Part shown: piece after piece, positions 44,913-57,069 of the stretch
Layout of the letters: each line of letters opens with the position of its first letter
How positions within the stretch are numbered: position 1 is the stretch's first letter
From: Pisaster brevispinus
Taxonomy: Eukaryota > Echinodermata > Asteroidea > Forcipulatida > Asteriidae
DNA length: 64,000 bases
Direction: 5' to 3'
NCBI GenBank assembly: GCA_023634235.1
Contig: JAMKCF010000015.1
Coordinates: 9,954,087-10,018,086 of the forward strand
Notes under the pieces: generated by a model
The model's database searches: none
What the model saw: only the letters and a program-made list of their open reading frames with translations
Told to the model about the DNA's origin: nothing
Made by a program: the position numbers and the translations under genes

Positions 44913-46467
44913 ATGATGACCTTTGTTCTGTATTTTGAAGATCCTTTAATTGCCGTGAAAAGGGAATGAATGATGGATCATCTTCACAAAAGTTGCTCAT
45001 TCTTAAATTAACAGATGGGACGAGTTATGTACTTAACGTCAACATTCAAATGCAAGAAGGCTTTCTTAAATCATTGCTTGAGCACAGTGAACATAGAGCG
45101 ATACACCATCATGTAATACAATTCATCTAAAGCACATAACTGTGAAGTGCTTTCCTGAGGCCTGTATGCTACTGAGAGTCAGACATTTTCAGGTAAAGAT
45201 AACAAGACAACTGGCCATACAATCAGGTACATGGCAGGCCCCCATTTCATTCATAGAGAGACACTTCTGGAATCTGTAATAATGCTTAAGTGAACATGTT
45301 CAACTTTAAATTTATGTGGTATAATGTTTGATTTACATAACTTCAAAATGATGACATGAGCATTTCAGGTGGGAATATTTACTAAATACTAGATGTTAGT
45401 GCCATTAGTCACAATAAGCATAGAGCAAAGCATGGCCTGTAAAATGATAAAAGATATACATTTTTCCCCGAATTCAACGAAAATCTACCCCGTCTTTGGG
45501 TTTGACTAAAACGTAAGCCGTGTGCTTGGAATCTATTGCCACCGTAATGGGTGAAAGATGTTTATCAAACTCAAGATAAAAATAAATTGTTTTGAAGTTT
45601 GAAATTTGTAATCTGATACATCCTTCGAACATAAATTAACTCGGACATAACAATTTGGTCAGGATGTGTTTTATCACATGCAGTCTCAGTCCATTTAAGG
45701 CTCGGTCTGAAATTTCGATTAATAATTGTAGTTTGGGAAAACTTTATTGAATAAGTATGAACTGCCTAGTTTTACTTGAGTTTAACACGAATCAAAACTT
45801 AATGAAATGCATACTTTTTGTTGTGGAAGTTAGGTTGCTGCCACTTGACGTCTTGATAGATATCCCCTTAGGAATTCCTTCCATCTCAGACTCGCAAATC
45901 CTCTCATTTAGGGCTAAAGTTTCGACAGGCAAAAAGTGCACTTGACTTGGTGACTACTGTGAAAAGTGCAAGGGGCAGTAGTAGCTCTGATTCTATGCAG
46001 GCCAACCCTTTTAACACCAATCTGGTAGATTCAAAGTGGCCGAATGTACGGTGGCTAGATTTGACCAAACCAGAAAGCCTACCGATGGAGTCATGGATTC
46101 ACAACATTGCATTTCAAACCAAGTCTAACACTATTTGAATAAGAACCAAACCGGGTGACGTGCAGAAAGGACAACAAAAATGCACTAACATACTGGACCT
46201 GAAAAATGATGGCTACAACCGTTATCAGACGCTGATCTACAGCTGCATTAGATAAAAGATATACACTAATGTTATTTATGAATGATTTGAAATTAACAAA
46301 GTTTTTTTTCTGAAGCAAACGACATGTTTAAATTACAAATGATGAAGAAAACATTTAAATGTCATATCCACACTCAAGTCACTGTGTCTTGCAAACTAGA
46401 TCTAAAGATCCAAACAGTCATAATGAACGTTCTCTTCAAAGTATTGCGAATTAATTAAGAAAGGGGT

Positions 46468-46521
46468 TTCCCCCGCCCCCGCCTCTCCCCATCCCCCGCC
46501 CCCGCCTCTCCCCATCCCCCG
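46468..46521 (-). other. C-rich 23-bp duplication; G-quadruplex potential on the minus strand
   Basis: CCCCCGCCCCCGCCTCTCCC plus CAT is repeated twice in tandem. The minus strand has at least six runs of four to five G with short loops. Confidence 0.7.
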
Positions 46522-46529
46522 ACGGCCCT

Positions 46530-48650
46530 GTTGCGGCCACCTAGAAATGTTCAACTACTGTACAATTAAAATAAAATGAGAACATTATGAAAACTAATTG
46601 AATACTTTCCTTTGCCTCACCCAACTCCGAGATATGTCGTTTGATATATCTAGGCACTCCAAGATAATGAAGAACAAAGTTGGAAATTGGAAAGTGCATT
46701 GTCGTCAGCTTCCAGATGCTGGGCCCATTCACAAAGGGCGGGAAGGAATTTCATTGGTCACATTGTCGTGTCAACTAAATCTACTCTAGGGTGTGAGACA
46801 CTCTGTCAAGTCTCAACAACTGCACGCGCGGATTCTACAGTTGGTTACGTCTATCAGACCACAAAGTGCTCGGCAATACATTCTCTTGACCCTCTCGGCG
46901 GCCCTAGCCTAAGCCGCTGTAGCTTCACGTTTGTGGCAAGCATTTTACGTGCACTTTCATTTGTGTTTTAGTCAAGATTGATGAACAACGATTTTCGCAC
47001 ATAATGAACCTTCAAGTTCTGTTAGGAACATTTTGGAATAATGCAAGAGCTAGTTTACTTATAGTGGCCTGACTTTTCAACCCAAGCAGAGTCTTTCTCG
47101 ACGGCTAAACAATTTTGAATAAGTTAGACTTGGATGTCGATCCTCTCCTTTGGGAGCTCAGATGAATGATTTAACTGAAGCCCTGTTTCATGAGGTCTAA
47201 CTAGATCTGAATGACTCTTAACGAAGAGGTGCTTTCCTAAAATAACTTAACCCTTGACTCTTTGCACAATGTCATCGAGACATTATAGGCCTATGCCACG
47301 GTATTTGAGTAAGCAGTTCGTAGTTTACCACTCTCGACGTAAGAAACAGATGTTACCTTTTCTGAGTGAACATTTTTGTTATGTTGATGTCAAGCTTTTC
47401 TCGACATCACCACCAGTGAACATGATGTACGATCTGGTTTGTGCACTGTATACCGGGGCCGTCGGTTTTATAATACATGCAGAAAAACTGTTAGTGCCGC
47501 GACGTAGGGACACTCATGCAAAAGAGGTGAGCCTGACTGTATTTCTTGAGGATACTCAGCCGAATAAACAAGCTACCGGGCTATTGAGATGTACTGATGG
47601 CGCTTACTGGAAACCCAAGTGAGGGAAATGAAAAATTAGTCTAGCCTCAAGAAACCACAGCCGCCAATTAGACGTAACTTTAGAGGAAATTATTCTTCAA
47701 ATTCGGCTGATTTAAGTAATTATCCCTGAAAGATGGAGAGAGATGGAGAGAGAGTTCACTGGGGGATGCTGATAGAACTCAACATATTACCGTTCCTTTC
47801 ACGATATTAGAATGTCTATTTTTGATAGTATGAGGTTGGCTTATATTGACATTATTGCTACCACGGTAATAACATCTGATTCACTTTTAGCAACCTATAT
47901 GAGAGCACTTTCTCTCCGGAATATAAGCCCCACATAATATGTTCAGGATTTTGTGTCCAGGTGAAAACTACCATCAGCTAAACGTTCATTTTTAATGAAA
48001 AAGTTAAAAATTAAATTCTTTCTTCATGAAAAAAAACTTCGACTAGTTATATTTACCTGAAGCAGATGTGATTAAATTGTTTTTACGTTACTGAGTAATT
48101 TTTGTATATTGCATGTCATCTGTTTCGACAACTTATCGTCGTAAGCAATTCTTGATTCGTGATTAGTTCCTCAGCGCAAGACAGTTTATGAAAACTTGCT
48201 GCTCTTGATAGCCTATCATAAGAACTTGCCACATTCACGGTATTGCAACTTTCGACAATGGCAATAAAGGTTGTTGTCAGAAGCTTCCCTTCAGACAAGC
48301 CACGCAGACAAACGCTTCTCTCCAAACAATCCATTCTCAGAAGTATGTCTCGGGACTATTCCTGTGTCATATGTGCCGTGCATTATTCTGTACAAGAGGT
48401 TATATTGATTCAGTGGCAATTAATTTCGCTGAAATGACATCCCTGTGTTGTCGTCGGTCAATCAGTCACATACCTTTATCGCCCTCATGTGATCATAAAG
48501 TTCCAATTGCGCGGCGCCTGTCCCTGTGTCAATTGGTCTCTACCGTCGATACAAAATTTTCATTTAATTATGCATAATATATGGGTTACTGCGAATATTG
48601 CTCTATTTTGCCCACAAGGAGTGTTGTTTGGTTGTTTTTTTCGTTCAATT
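46530..48650. other. No gene recognised
   Basis: Only chance frames are seen, including a 122-codon + frame at 47254-47622 with no recognisable domain or splice context. Confidence 0.45.
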
Positions 48651-48653
48651 CAT

Positions 48654-48920
48654 TTAGTTACCAGGTAGTTAGCTTTAAAATAAGTTAGTTACCAGGTAGA
48701 TAGTTTTTAAATAACTTAGCTACCAGGTTAGTTTTAATATCTTTGTAAACAGGTTTTAAGTTTTAAAATAAAACTAGTTACCAGGTAGGCCTATAAGTTA
48801 GCTTTAAAATAACTAGTTCCCAGTAGTTAGTTCATAGCTTTATAGTTAACGGGTAGTTAGTTTTATAGTTACCATGTTTAAAATAACGTAGTTACCTGGT
48901 AGTTAGCTTTGAAATAACTA
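48654..48920. repeat. Degenerate tandem repeat, GTTACCAGGTAGTTAG units
   Basis: About eight diverged copies of a ~30-bp unit (AGTTACCAGGTAGTTAGC then TTTAAAATAA). Unit lengths vary, so the array is old. Confidence 0.8.
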
Positions 48921-51835
48921 AAGTATGTTCAGCCTTTAGAAATTATAAATAAAGATACGTCTTAACCTCTTTAGAAAGTTTGAGTGTTTTATTACGTGCT
49001 ATGTTCAATGACTTTTCTTTCTCAATATGTTTTTTTTTTTCGCGAGTAACCAATTTTTTGTGTCTTTTCGTGATTCACAACAAGCAATATTTTGGCGGGA
49101 GATGATAACTAGTATTTTATTGTTGTGATAGAATTAATGTGGTGTTTAAACATCTTTGACAGTTTCACTCAGAGTTGGTTTAAACTTAACATGAACGGGA
49201 AACAATTACTCGAATTAACATAGGAAAACGATAATAATCAAAAGTAAGATTTTAATCTTATAAAAGTAATGAATTAAACTTTCCGTTGAAAAGTTAACCA
49301 TAATTTTGGTTTTGCTTATGAGGAAGCAAGACATCCAACCAAGTACACATTTTTAAATACATGTGCTTTAATTAATAATTAGCCAAAGCTATACAAGTGA
49401 CACTTGGCAACAAATAACACCTATGCATCTATCAAATTGACCTTACCATTATTACGAATTCAAGAAGGAGTTTAGTGAATTCAACCAAGGCGTGTCATCC
49501 GTAATTATGATATTAACATCACGATAGCCTAAATATTATTCCAATAATTTTTTTTATTAAAGTGACTGCTATTCAATTAATACCAGCAAATTAAAAATTT
49601 TCTGTCAAACCTGTTGTACATTTCTTTTGAACGAAACGCACTTGTCGCTTTCTTCCGTCCACGGTACGTTCCATTATAAAAGAAAGATCGAGCAACATTT
49701 TTCGAAACTTGATACCGTTGTAATCGAAGCAGTTTAATTTGTTTTAACAATGTAGCACTTTTGGGAAAGTGTTGTTACTAGAAAAAAGGTTTCGCTTAAG
49801 ATAACCAGTTACCCCCGCCGCAGGCGGCCATTTTGCTTCCGCTTCAGGGGGCTCATTCTATAGTGCTGCAGATTACCAGCTTAAATAACACTAATCGCCA
49901 ATATATCTGACTTAACTTGTAAAGTCTGTTTACGTTCAGTGGTACAATATTTCCCCATGGTTAGGCAAACCAGGATAAAACTACGACTGTCCATAGGATA
50001 ACCTAATCGATAAGTCATTACAACCCGGGGGTGCCACTCCCTATCAAGAACTGGTATAGAAAGTTGTTTGTTCCACAATTCAGATGATGTTGAAGCCACT
50101 GTACACAACACTATAGGCGTGCTATTGTTTATTAAGACGCTAGCTATTATTATACAGACTTGCAAGTGTATCGATCTTTCTTGCCAGCAGATCATGTACA
50201 GAGCCTTGCAACAATGTTTCCTAGCGCATCCAATTCAGGCTCTGCGACAATCATTTCTGTGCCCAGCCTAACGGGCCATCAAAACCTCGGAGTGGACAGG
50301 AAGATACTTAACGTGCTGGGAGCAATGCTTGCCTTACCGGCCGTTTATGTAATCCGCACAACGACCCTTTCAACATCTCACTTTGTGAGTCCAGGCTCCC
50401 GTTTCTCTTGTTGACATTAATTTCAAACCACGCTATTCTGAGCTTTTGAGCTTAGGCGTGCGCCACCTATGTAGTAGGTTTTCAAACCATGTTCAAAGGA
50501 AGTTTGTTGGTGGTTCTCTTACTTAGCCGCAAAGTCACTTACATGTTGTTTTGTGTATTGCTTCCTATAATGAGTCTTTGTGACTTTACCTCACTATTCA
50601 TTTGGAGAGTTATGTATTAAGCACACAAAGCAATCTCATGTAGTATGAGGATCAGTGGCGGCTGCAAGGACCAGAGAGACTTCAGTGGCATAAAATTGTT
50701 GTACGCTGAATCTGACAAGTTGGAGACTGGTTACAATCAGCTTCCATTCCGGGTGACCGTTATGATATGAATTGGAATGAAATACAGTTCAACAAGATGT
50801 TAAAGATCGATGCGAAGTTGCAAACGCAACAGTCTTTTTGGCTTTAATTAGATATTAGTTTTAGTAGACTCGGAAAAGGTACTCGCCCCTCATGTTGTTC
50901 AACTTTGCGTAGGCATCCATGCAAGGATTTTGAGCTTTGATCTGGTTTTTAATAATCTTTCTTGATGGATGAATTCATCAATATTTTTAGGCTTCTTATT
51001 TTTAGGATTATGTCTACATAATGGGCGCAATATTATAACCATTTGTGTGGCCGTCCATTCAGTGCGTTTTTTCGCATATATACTTTAGTCAGAAAATCTT
51101 CTTTTCCTCGCTTTATTAAAGATTATTCATTGTCAACTGATTTTATTCGTTCTTTTCTCTTCCAATTAAAGTAAATTTTAAGGAACAGCCGAACGTTTGT
51201 TGCTGAAATAAAGTAAAATTAATATTGACAAAGTTTAAGTTATTGTAAGAACCAAGTGCCATATCTGTGAGAACGTGGTATCATCAACTCTTCACTTTGA
51301 ATAGTCAAAATGACATTGACAAGCAATTGAGGAAGTCGTGCTAAGTTCCAAGATTTCTTGGAACAGTTTGTTCATTAAAACACAACTTATAGCATGAATC
51401 TACAGAGTCAAACACTTATTAAAAAATCACTTCATCAAACTCTCGAAGGGTAACTCGCACTTTTTCTAAAAAAAACCTCTAAATTAAGTTAGCTAGAGTT
51501 ATGAGCATGGTTCCAAAGTAATAATAATTGCAAGGCCGCAATGGAATCAAAGTTGGCACACTTGAGGGGAAACCCCTGAAGGACTGTATTTATTTTTTAG
51601 TCACATACACATACTTGTCGGTCACATCTGGTTGAAACAGTTTTACTTGCAGCTGTAAAGATTTGAAAAACGGCCCTAAGTAATTTTTTTAAAAGACCAC
51701 ACAAGTCATGAATTTGTTAGAATTTGTTGAATTAAGCAATGTTGTGTTGGTAGCGATAGAGAATGCAGCCGTTTTGTTTAAAGAAGTTTCTATTTTATTT
51801 TGTTTTCTTCAAAGACCATTGCGTGACTAGTATTA
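48921..51835. other. No gene recognised; one weak exon candidate near 50160-50414
   Basis: A + frame at 50160-50414 (84 codons) is GC-richer than its surroundings and contains a hydrophobic stretch (ILNVLGAMLALPAVYVI), but has no recognisable family or exon partners. The rest is AT-rich DNA without repeats. Confidence 0.35.
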
Positions 51836-51837
51836 TA

Positions 51838-51874
51838 CTCGCGAAAAGGCCGCCTTCGGCGGCCTTTTCGCGAG
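51838..51874. other. Perfect GC-rich hairpin, 17-bp arms, 3-base loop
   Basis: CTCGCGAAAAGGCCGCC, loop TTC, then its exact complement. It resembles a bacterial rho-independent terminator in form, but the surroundings are ordinary eukaryotic AT-rich DNA. Confidence 0.85.
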
Positions 51875-51879
51875 GCTGT

Positions 51880-54800
51880 TTGTTTCCTGTGGTGATTGGT
51901 CAAGGTAATTGTTTGATCGATTCAGAAAATAAAAATAATAATGGAAATGTTGTATTTTCTATAGTACACAGAGAGATACACACATTCCTGTTTTTGCATC
52001 CCTGTGGAGACATCTTTTGTTCTTTCCTTTGTCCCTGTAGTTAAGAACCTCCCATAGACTTTGTACACAAAATTCCTTGTGGAGCAACCCAGTCTTTAGA
52101 ATTTCCCTATGGAGACCCTTTGTTTTCCCTTTTCTGTTTTGTTCTCGGTCTCCATAAGGTAGTGAATATGAAGGCACACACACAGACGTGTTGGCAGGAA
52201 ATAAAGAAATTGGGCCCAGATGTTGTACCATTTAAAATCGGCGTAATAATTTATGCATAATGAATGGTCCGTGTGCGAACTTGACCCAAATGGGAGAGCG
52301 GCCGGGTTTGCGGGTGGGTTGCGGACCAGGTTTTGGTGCCGCACGTGATTCGTGCCGCACGTCAACGTTGTTTTCGTTGGGCATGTTTTCGTAAATCATC
52401 AGCCTCTTTCAAAAATAATATGTGAAATAAATCAAATTTTGAAATACGAAGAAAATGAAAAAATCGTACCCCCTTAGTATGATCACCGGACCGAAAAAGG
52501 CCGTACGAAAATTTGCAGCCCGATGTATACAGGCACCTGGGAGTTTTTCTTACACAAACAGACACGTTACTTGCATTAGTATATAGATTATGACTGTGCT
52601 CTGCAGTGGTCTGGCATTTATCGGAGATGTTCTTGCGGAAAAGCAAACTTTTGCAGTTTCCATCGGAAGTGGAAAAGCACAGTAACACTCCCATTGGTGC
52701 CTGGGCATGAACTGAGACTTATTGGTCCGGATAGAAATCAGATTTGGCATAGATTACGAAAGGGCAATTATGACAAACATGAAAGGGATGGAAACTTTCA
52801 GTTTTAGCGTTTATCTTTAGAGTGGGTTATGGGCATAACATGACTCCCTTCTCTTATTCAATCTACACCTATTTCACAATGTATAATCAAAACGAAATGT
52901 GCCCATAGTTAGCAATGGTTATAAGGCATCTGATTGTTTGAAATAGGTGAAGCTTAGTTATTGCATGACCGCACACACAAATGCATTTATTTAAACCTGA
53001 TGAATGATTCGGGTCCATTGTTCACGGGATTATTTTTTTATTTGCAGCATAATGCTCTTTAAAAACTAGTTTGGATTTTTTATATAGCCTGTGGTCGGAA
53101 TAAAACAGAATGATCCAAATTGCCCCGTCGGCAATACGATACAACCTAGATGTTTGGTACCTCAATATACGTCGAGAATCCACTCTTTGGTAGTTCAACT
53201 TATGCCAGCCAGTCAATCACTTCTTTCATCAGCTGTGTGTCCTGACGTTCCGGTTCGTCTTGTTGTGTCCTTGCTTTCTCAGACGTTTTATTTCGAAATC
53301 TTGATAATGTCACGCCACCCCCGGTTTGTCTTTTTGTTTTGTTTTTTAGCTTAGTCGTATTCAAAGTTGGCTGTGAGCAGTAGGTTTACTTTTCAATTTT
53401 CCATTTTCTATTTATTTGGTGTTTGCGTCTAGAAAAGGCACACACTGCTTTGATTTTAAATGAAACAGAGAAGTGTCCGATGTACCCCCGTTACATTCTC
53501 GTATGTCTATCCACAATGTTAGCAACTCTCCCTTAAAACTTACTCACATTAAATGCACACCAGATAGCATCAAGGATATTAGTGAACAGCTTAGGTCTGA
53601 TAGCGAACTTTGTTATCATGTGTTGCTGTATGAATAAGTGGCCCGACATTTTGGAGTCTTTTGGCAACTTCAGCTGCAGGGTGGTTGCACTTTGGGTAGC
53701 GACTCATACCTGACATGTGTCTGCCTCGTATTGGGACATATTGGGTTATTAGTACGCCCAACTCAGTGAGTCAATGGCCTCAAAATGTACTCCAACCTGA
53801 TGTGTCCACCTACGATGGCGACCTATTGACGGCAGACTCGGTCATCACTTCCAATTCAAAACTTGTTGACTTCGCCAGTTTGAATCTCTGGGGTACAACC
53901 ATTTGAAGGGCGCGGTACCGCTTGAAGAGAGAGGAGGAGCTTTTGGGGAAACTCCTCTCTCGACCTAAATCTATCGCTCATTAAATCAATACCGAAGTAA
54001 ATTATGTAATAATAATACAAAATCATCATCAAGCTTGATTTAATTTTGTACGCGATTTTACGAAACACAAACAAACCTAATTGTTGCGGTCTAAATTGAA
54101 TTATTAACCCATTCAGACACAGTGGGGAAGCAACTTTTCCGTCAGAAACATTTCCGCCTTTACATTTTCGCGCCTGTGAAACAATGAAATCGTCAAAACA
54201 CTGTAACGCAGATTCTTCAACAATACCCAAATTTAAATCTTGTCTAAACTTTGCGCGCCTGACACCCTGGGCTTAGCCATTGTTGCTGTTCACCAATTGA
54301 TGTAAAAACTTCTTTTCCACATCGAGAGGAGTCAACAATTGCATTAACCTTTTGTTTTCAGTTTGTTTTTTAATCAGATAAATCCTACTGGAGTTATATT
54401 CGTGGCGAATGGTCAAAGAAAAAACGAGATACCTGTAAATATAAACAAATATAACTCAGGCGTCTTGGTCTTTTCTTAAAATCACAATTTATAAGGAAAC
54501 TTTTAGAGATGAAGACTATGCAGATAGCAATACTTCCTGTGCTCGGTTGATTTGGCTACACCATTAGTCGTAGAGGCTTACCTACAAACGGTTCAGGAGA
54601 GTCACCTGTGAAATGCAAACTGCATTTTCTACACTAATGAACGCATCAAAATCAAATACTTCGTATGTCCGGGGGCACTTTGAGCGCTTTCCCGTTCCCG
54701 CCAAAAAACTGGGCTAATGAAGCTGTGTGCTTGAGTAGAGCGAGCATCTCTTGCCACGGAGTCATTTATTTAGCTAAAGGCTTGATTAGACCTGACATGT

Positions 54801-55200
54801 TTTTCTTCTCATCAAAGGTTGATTGACCCTACAGTACATTTTGTTTTATTGTAGGGTTTATTGTGTGGATGAGTATACCCTTAGTCGCCCTTGTATTCCT
54901 TTGCTTTACGCGTGAACTTCCCTGACCTGCAATGCACTACACATGGATATTCGATTCGGATAGGGTTTTGTTTTTACTTCTTAATGTGGACCAGTGTAAT
55001 GAACCTATATACAATGGTTCGGCTTTGTAATTGTACAGGTGTTTTAAATTTCAAACTTGTTTCAGAAATCACCGATATTTCGTGAGAACCACATTTTGGT
55101 GCTCGATATGGCATGGTGGACTCTTCCCCCTATTATGTCTTCATTGGGTTCCGGGAATCTCCTGAATTGTTTAGAGGATTTTTTTGGGACGGGGTAATAC
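51880..55200. other. No gene recognised
   Basis: Chance frames only (the longest is 124 codons on the minus strand at 53856-54230). No RNA gene or transposon ends identified. Confidence 0.45.
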
Positions 55201-55206
55201 TTCTGT

Positions 55207-55226
55207 GGGGGGGGGGGGGGGGGGGG
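55207..55226. repeat. Poly-G run (20 G)
   Basis: An uninterrupted run of G. A comparable 15-C run lies at 59804-59818. Confidence 0.9.
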
Positions 55227-56835
55227 AGTGTGTTAGAGCACAGGAACAATTAAATGTTGTCAGTTGTAACACATCATTGATACCGAGAATGAAGACCACT
55301 AGATAAAGACTTGCAAACAGGATTTCTTCAAAACTGATTTAGGTGATATTGTCCGAATAAACTGTAGGGCCTCCGATCTTGACCAAATACAGTTGGTTTT
55401 TTATTTTGGGTAAAGTGTGTTTACTCTCACGAGAAGCTTTGATTACATAGAACTAGATTTCAGATGTTGGAATCAATTTCAACTGTCAAAGATTCCATGA
55501 AAAAACACCGAGTGACAAAAAGCTATCCATTGGTTCATTGCTGGTCACTTGCTTTCATTTCACTGCTAACACTACAGTAATCGTATTGTGTTAACGTTGT
55601 TTGCAGAGATCAATACGGCTTACGCATGTTTTTGCGCCATGACAGACTAATTAGTTAATACTGTTGAGTGGTCGACTCATCCCGGGAACATGATTGGCTG
55701 TAATCTTACATCGTCCATCTTCACTCCATTCCTTTACTCGACAACAATGTAGACCTCCCCTGTGGTGGATATGTCTGAGCCTCACTTCCGATCTGGTTTC
55801 CCCAATAGCTAGCGGATCATCAAACCCACCACCGTAAGAGGCGACAGAAGGCCAGAGGTGAGCAGGGGACATGCAGTGTGAGGTGATACTAGGCCACCGT
55901 GTGGACACGTTACGGACCACCCCATTTATCTATTCTGGTATTATTAGTATAAGTAAAGTTGCGCGGCTATGACCACTCAGAATCACTATCACGTATCTCT
56001 ACCACGCTGGAAATACAGCCAACGTTCGTGTATATAGCTGGACGTTTGTTGAGTTGACTAACGACACTGATGTACATGTTGACGCACGTGGATATAGGAT
56101 TTGGCGGCAACGGCAGATTCGTTTAATTTGTGCCAAGGCTTTTGAGCACAGTTAACCCGTAGAAGCGTTTGTTGTACGCTGTGTGCTATAGATGACTTTG
56201 CACCTTGGAATTAATACGGTTTTTCTTGAGGAAACTTTTTAAGTGTAAGTTCTTTCTACTTGAAAAGTGTTCGTTCATTTTCTTGTTTGTGCTTTTTCGA
56301 TTATTTGTTGTTCACACATTACTAATTATCGTATGGTGTCATCCCCATAACACTATTTACCCTTTATGTTTTTTCTTTGTCGTCGAGGGGAACTTTTACA
56401 GTTGGTGACCATTTTGTCAGACCCTCGTGATTTGTTGAAGATAAGTCGATACTGTTTTTCATAGTGTAGCTTGTCTCGGTTCCGTTAGTAGTTTGCATGC
56501 TAGCATTTAATTCTTCCCTTGTCGTTACTGCATGCGATTTCAATAACTAATTTGCAGTCACACAAGCCACCCTAATTCGATACTTAAACTCGCCAACAAT
56601 TATGAACTAACGGCAATTAAAGAAAACCTTCGGCTGTCCTTGGGAAAAGCTTGATGAAATGCACATTTTCAAACTTCCTGCAAACTATTACAATAATTAC
56701 TCAAAAATTGACTCGCATCGTGGCAATTTGACTACTACCTACTAGTAACGTATACGTGCCTGTTTTCTTGGGCCTGGTAATCGACAGCACCCTAAAACCC
56801 CACGTGACATTACGGCTATTGTGTGCTTCATTTTG

Positions 56836-57063
56836 CCATAACTACTATCCAGTTCATAACTGTTATCCAGTCCATAACTATTATCCAGTCCAAAACTATA
56901 TTATCCAGTCCATAACTATTATCCAGTCTATAACTACTATCCAGTTCATAACTGTTATCCAGTCCATAACTGTTATCCAGTCCATAACTATTATCCAGTC
57001 CAAAACTATATTATCCAGTCTATAACTATTAGCCAGTCCATAACTATTATCCAGTCCATAACC
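56836..57063. repeat. 18-bp tandem repeat with higher-order structure
   Basis: About twelve copies of CATAACTATTATCCAGTC-type units occur. Subtypes recur in order (ACTACT, ACTGTT, ACTATT+CAAA, ACTATATT, ACTATT), so a block of about five units (~92 bp) was itself duplicated, with one extra ACTGTT unit in the second block. Confidence 0.92.
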
Positions 57064-57069
57064 TGCAGT

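Noticed and set aside
47254..47622. 122-codon + frame
   Set aside because: A frame of this length is expected once or so by chance in 64 kb of AT-rich DNA; no domain, splice or promoter support.
51838..51874. Bacterial rho-independent terminator or contamination
   Set aside because: The flanks are ordinary AT-rich eukaryotic sequence with no bacterial genes; only the hairpin shape is shared.
53856..54230. 124-codon minus-strand frame
   Set aside because: Low-complexity translation with no domain or splice context; chance.
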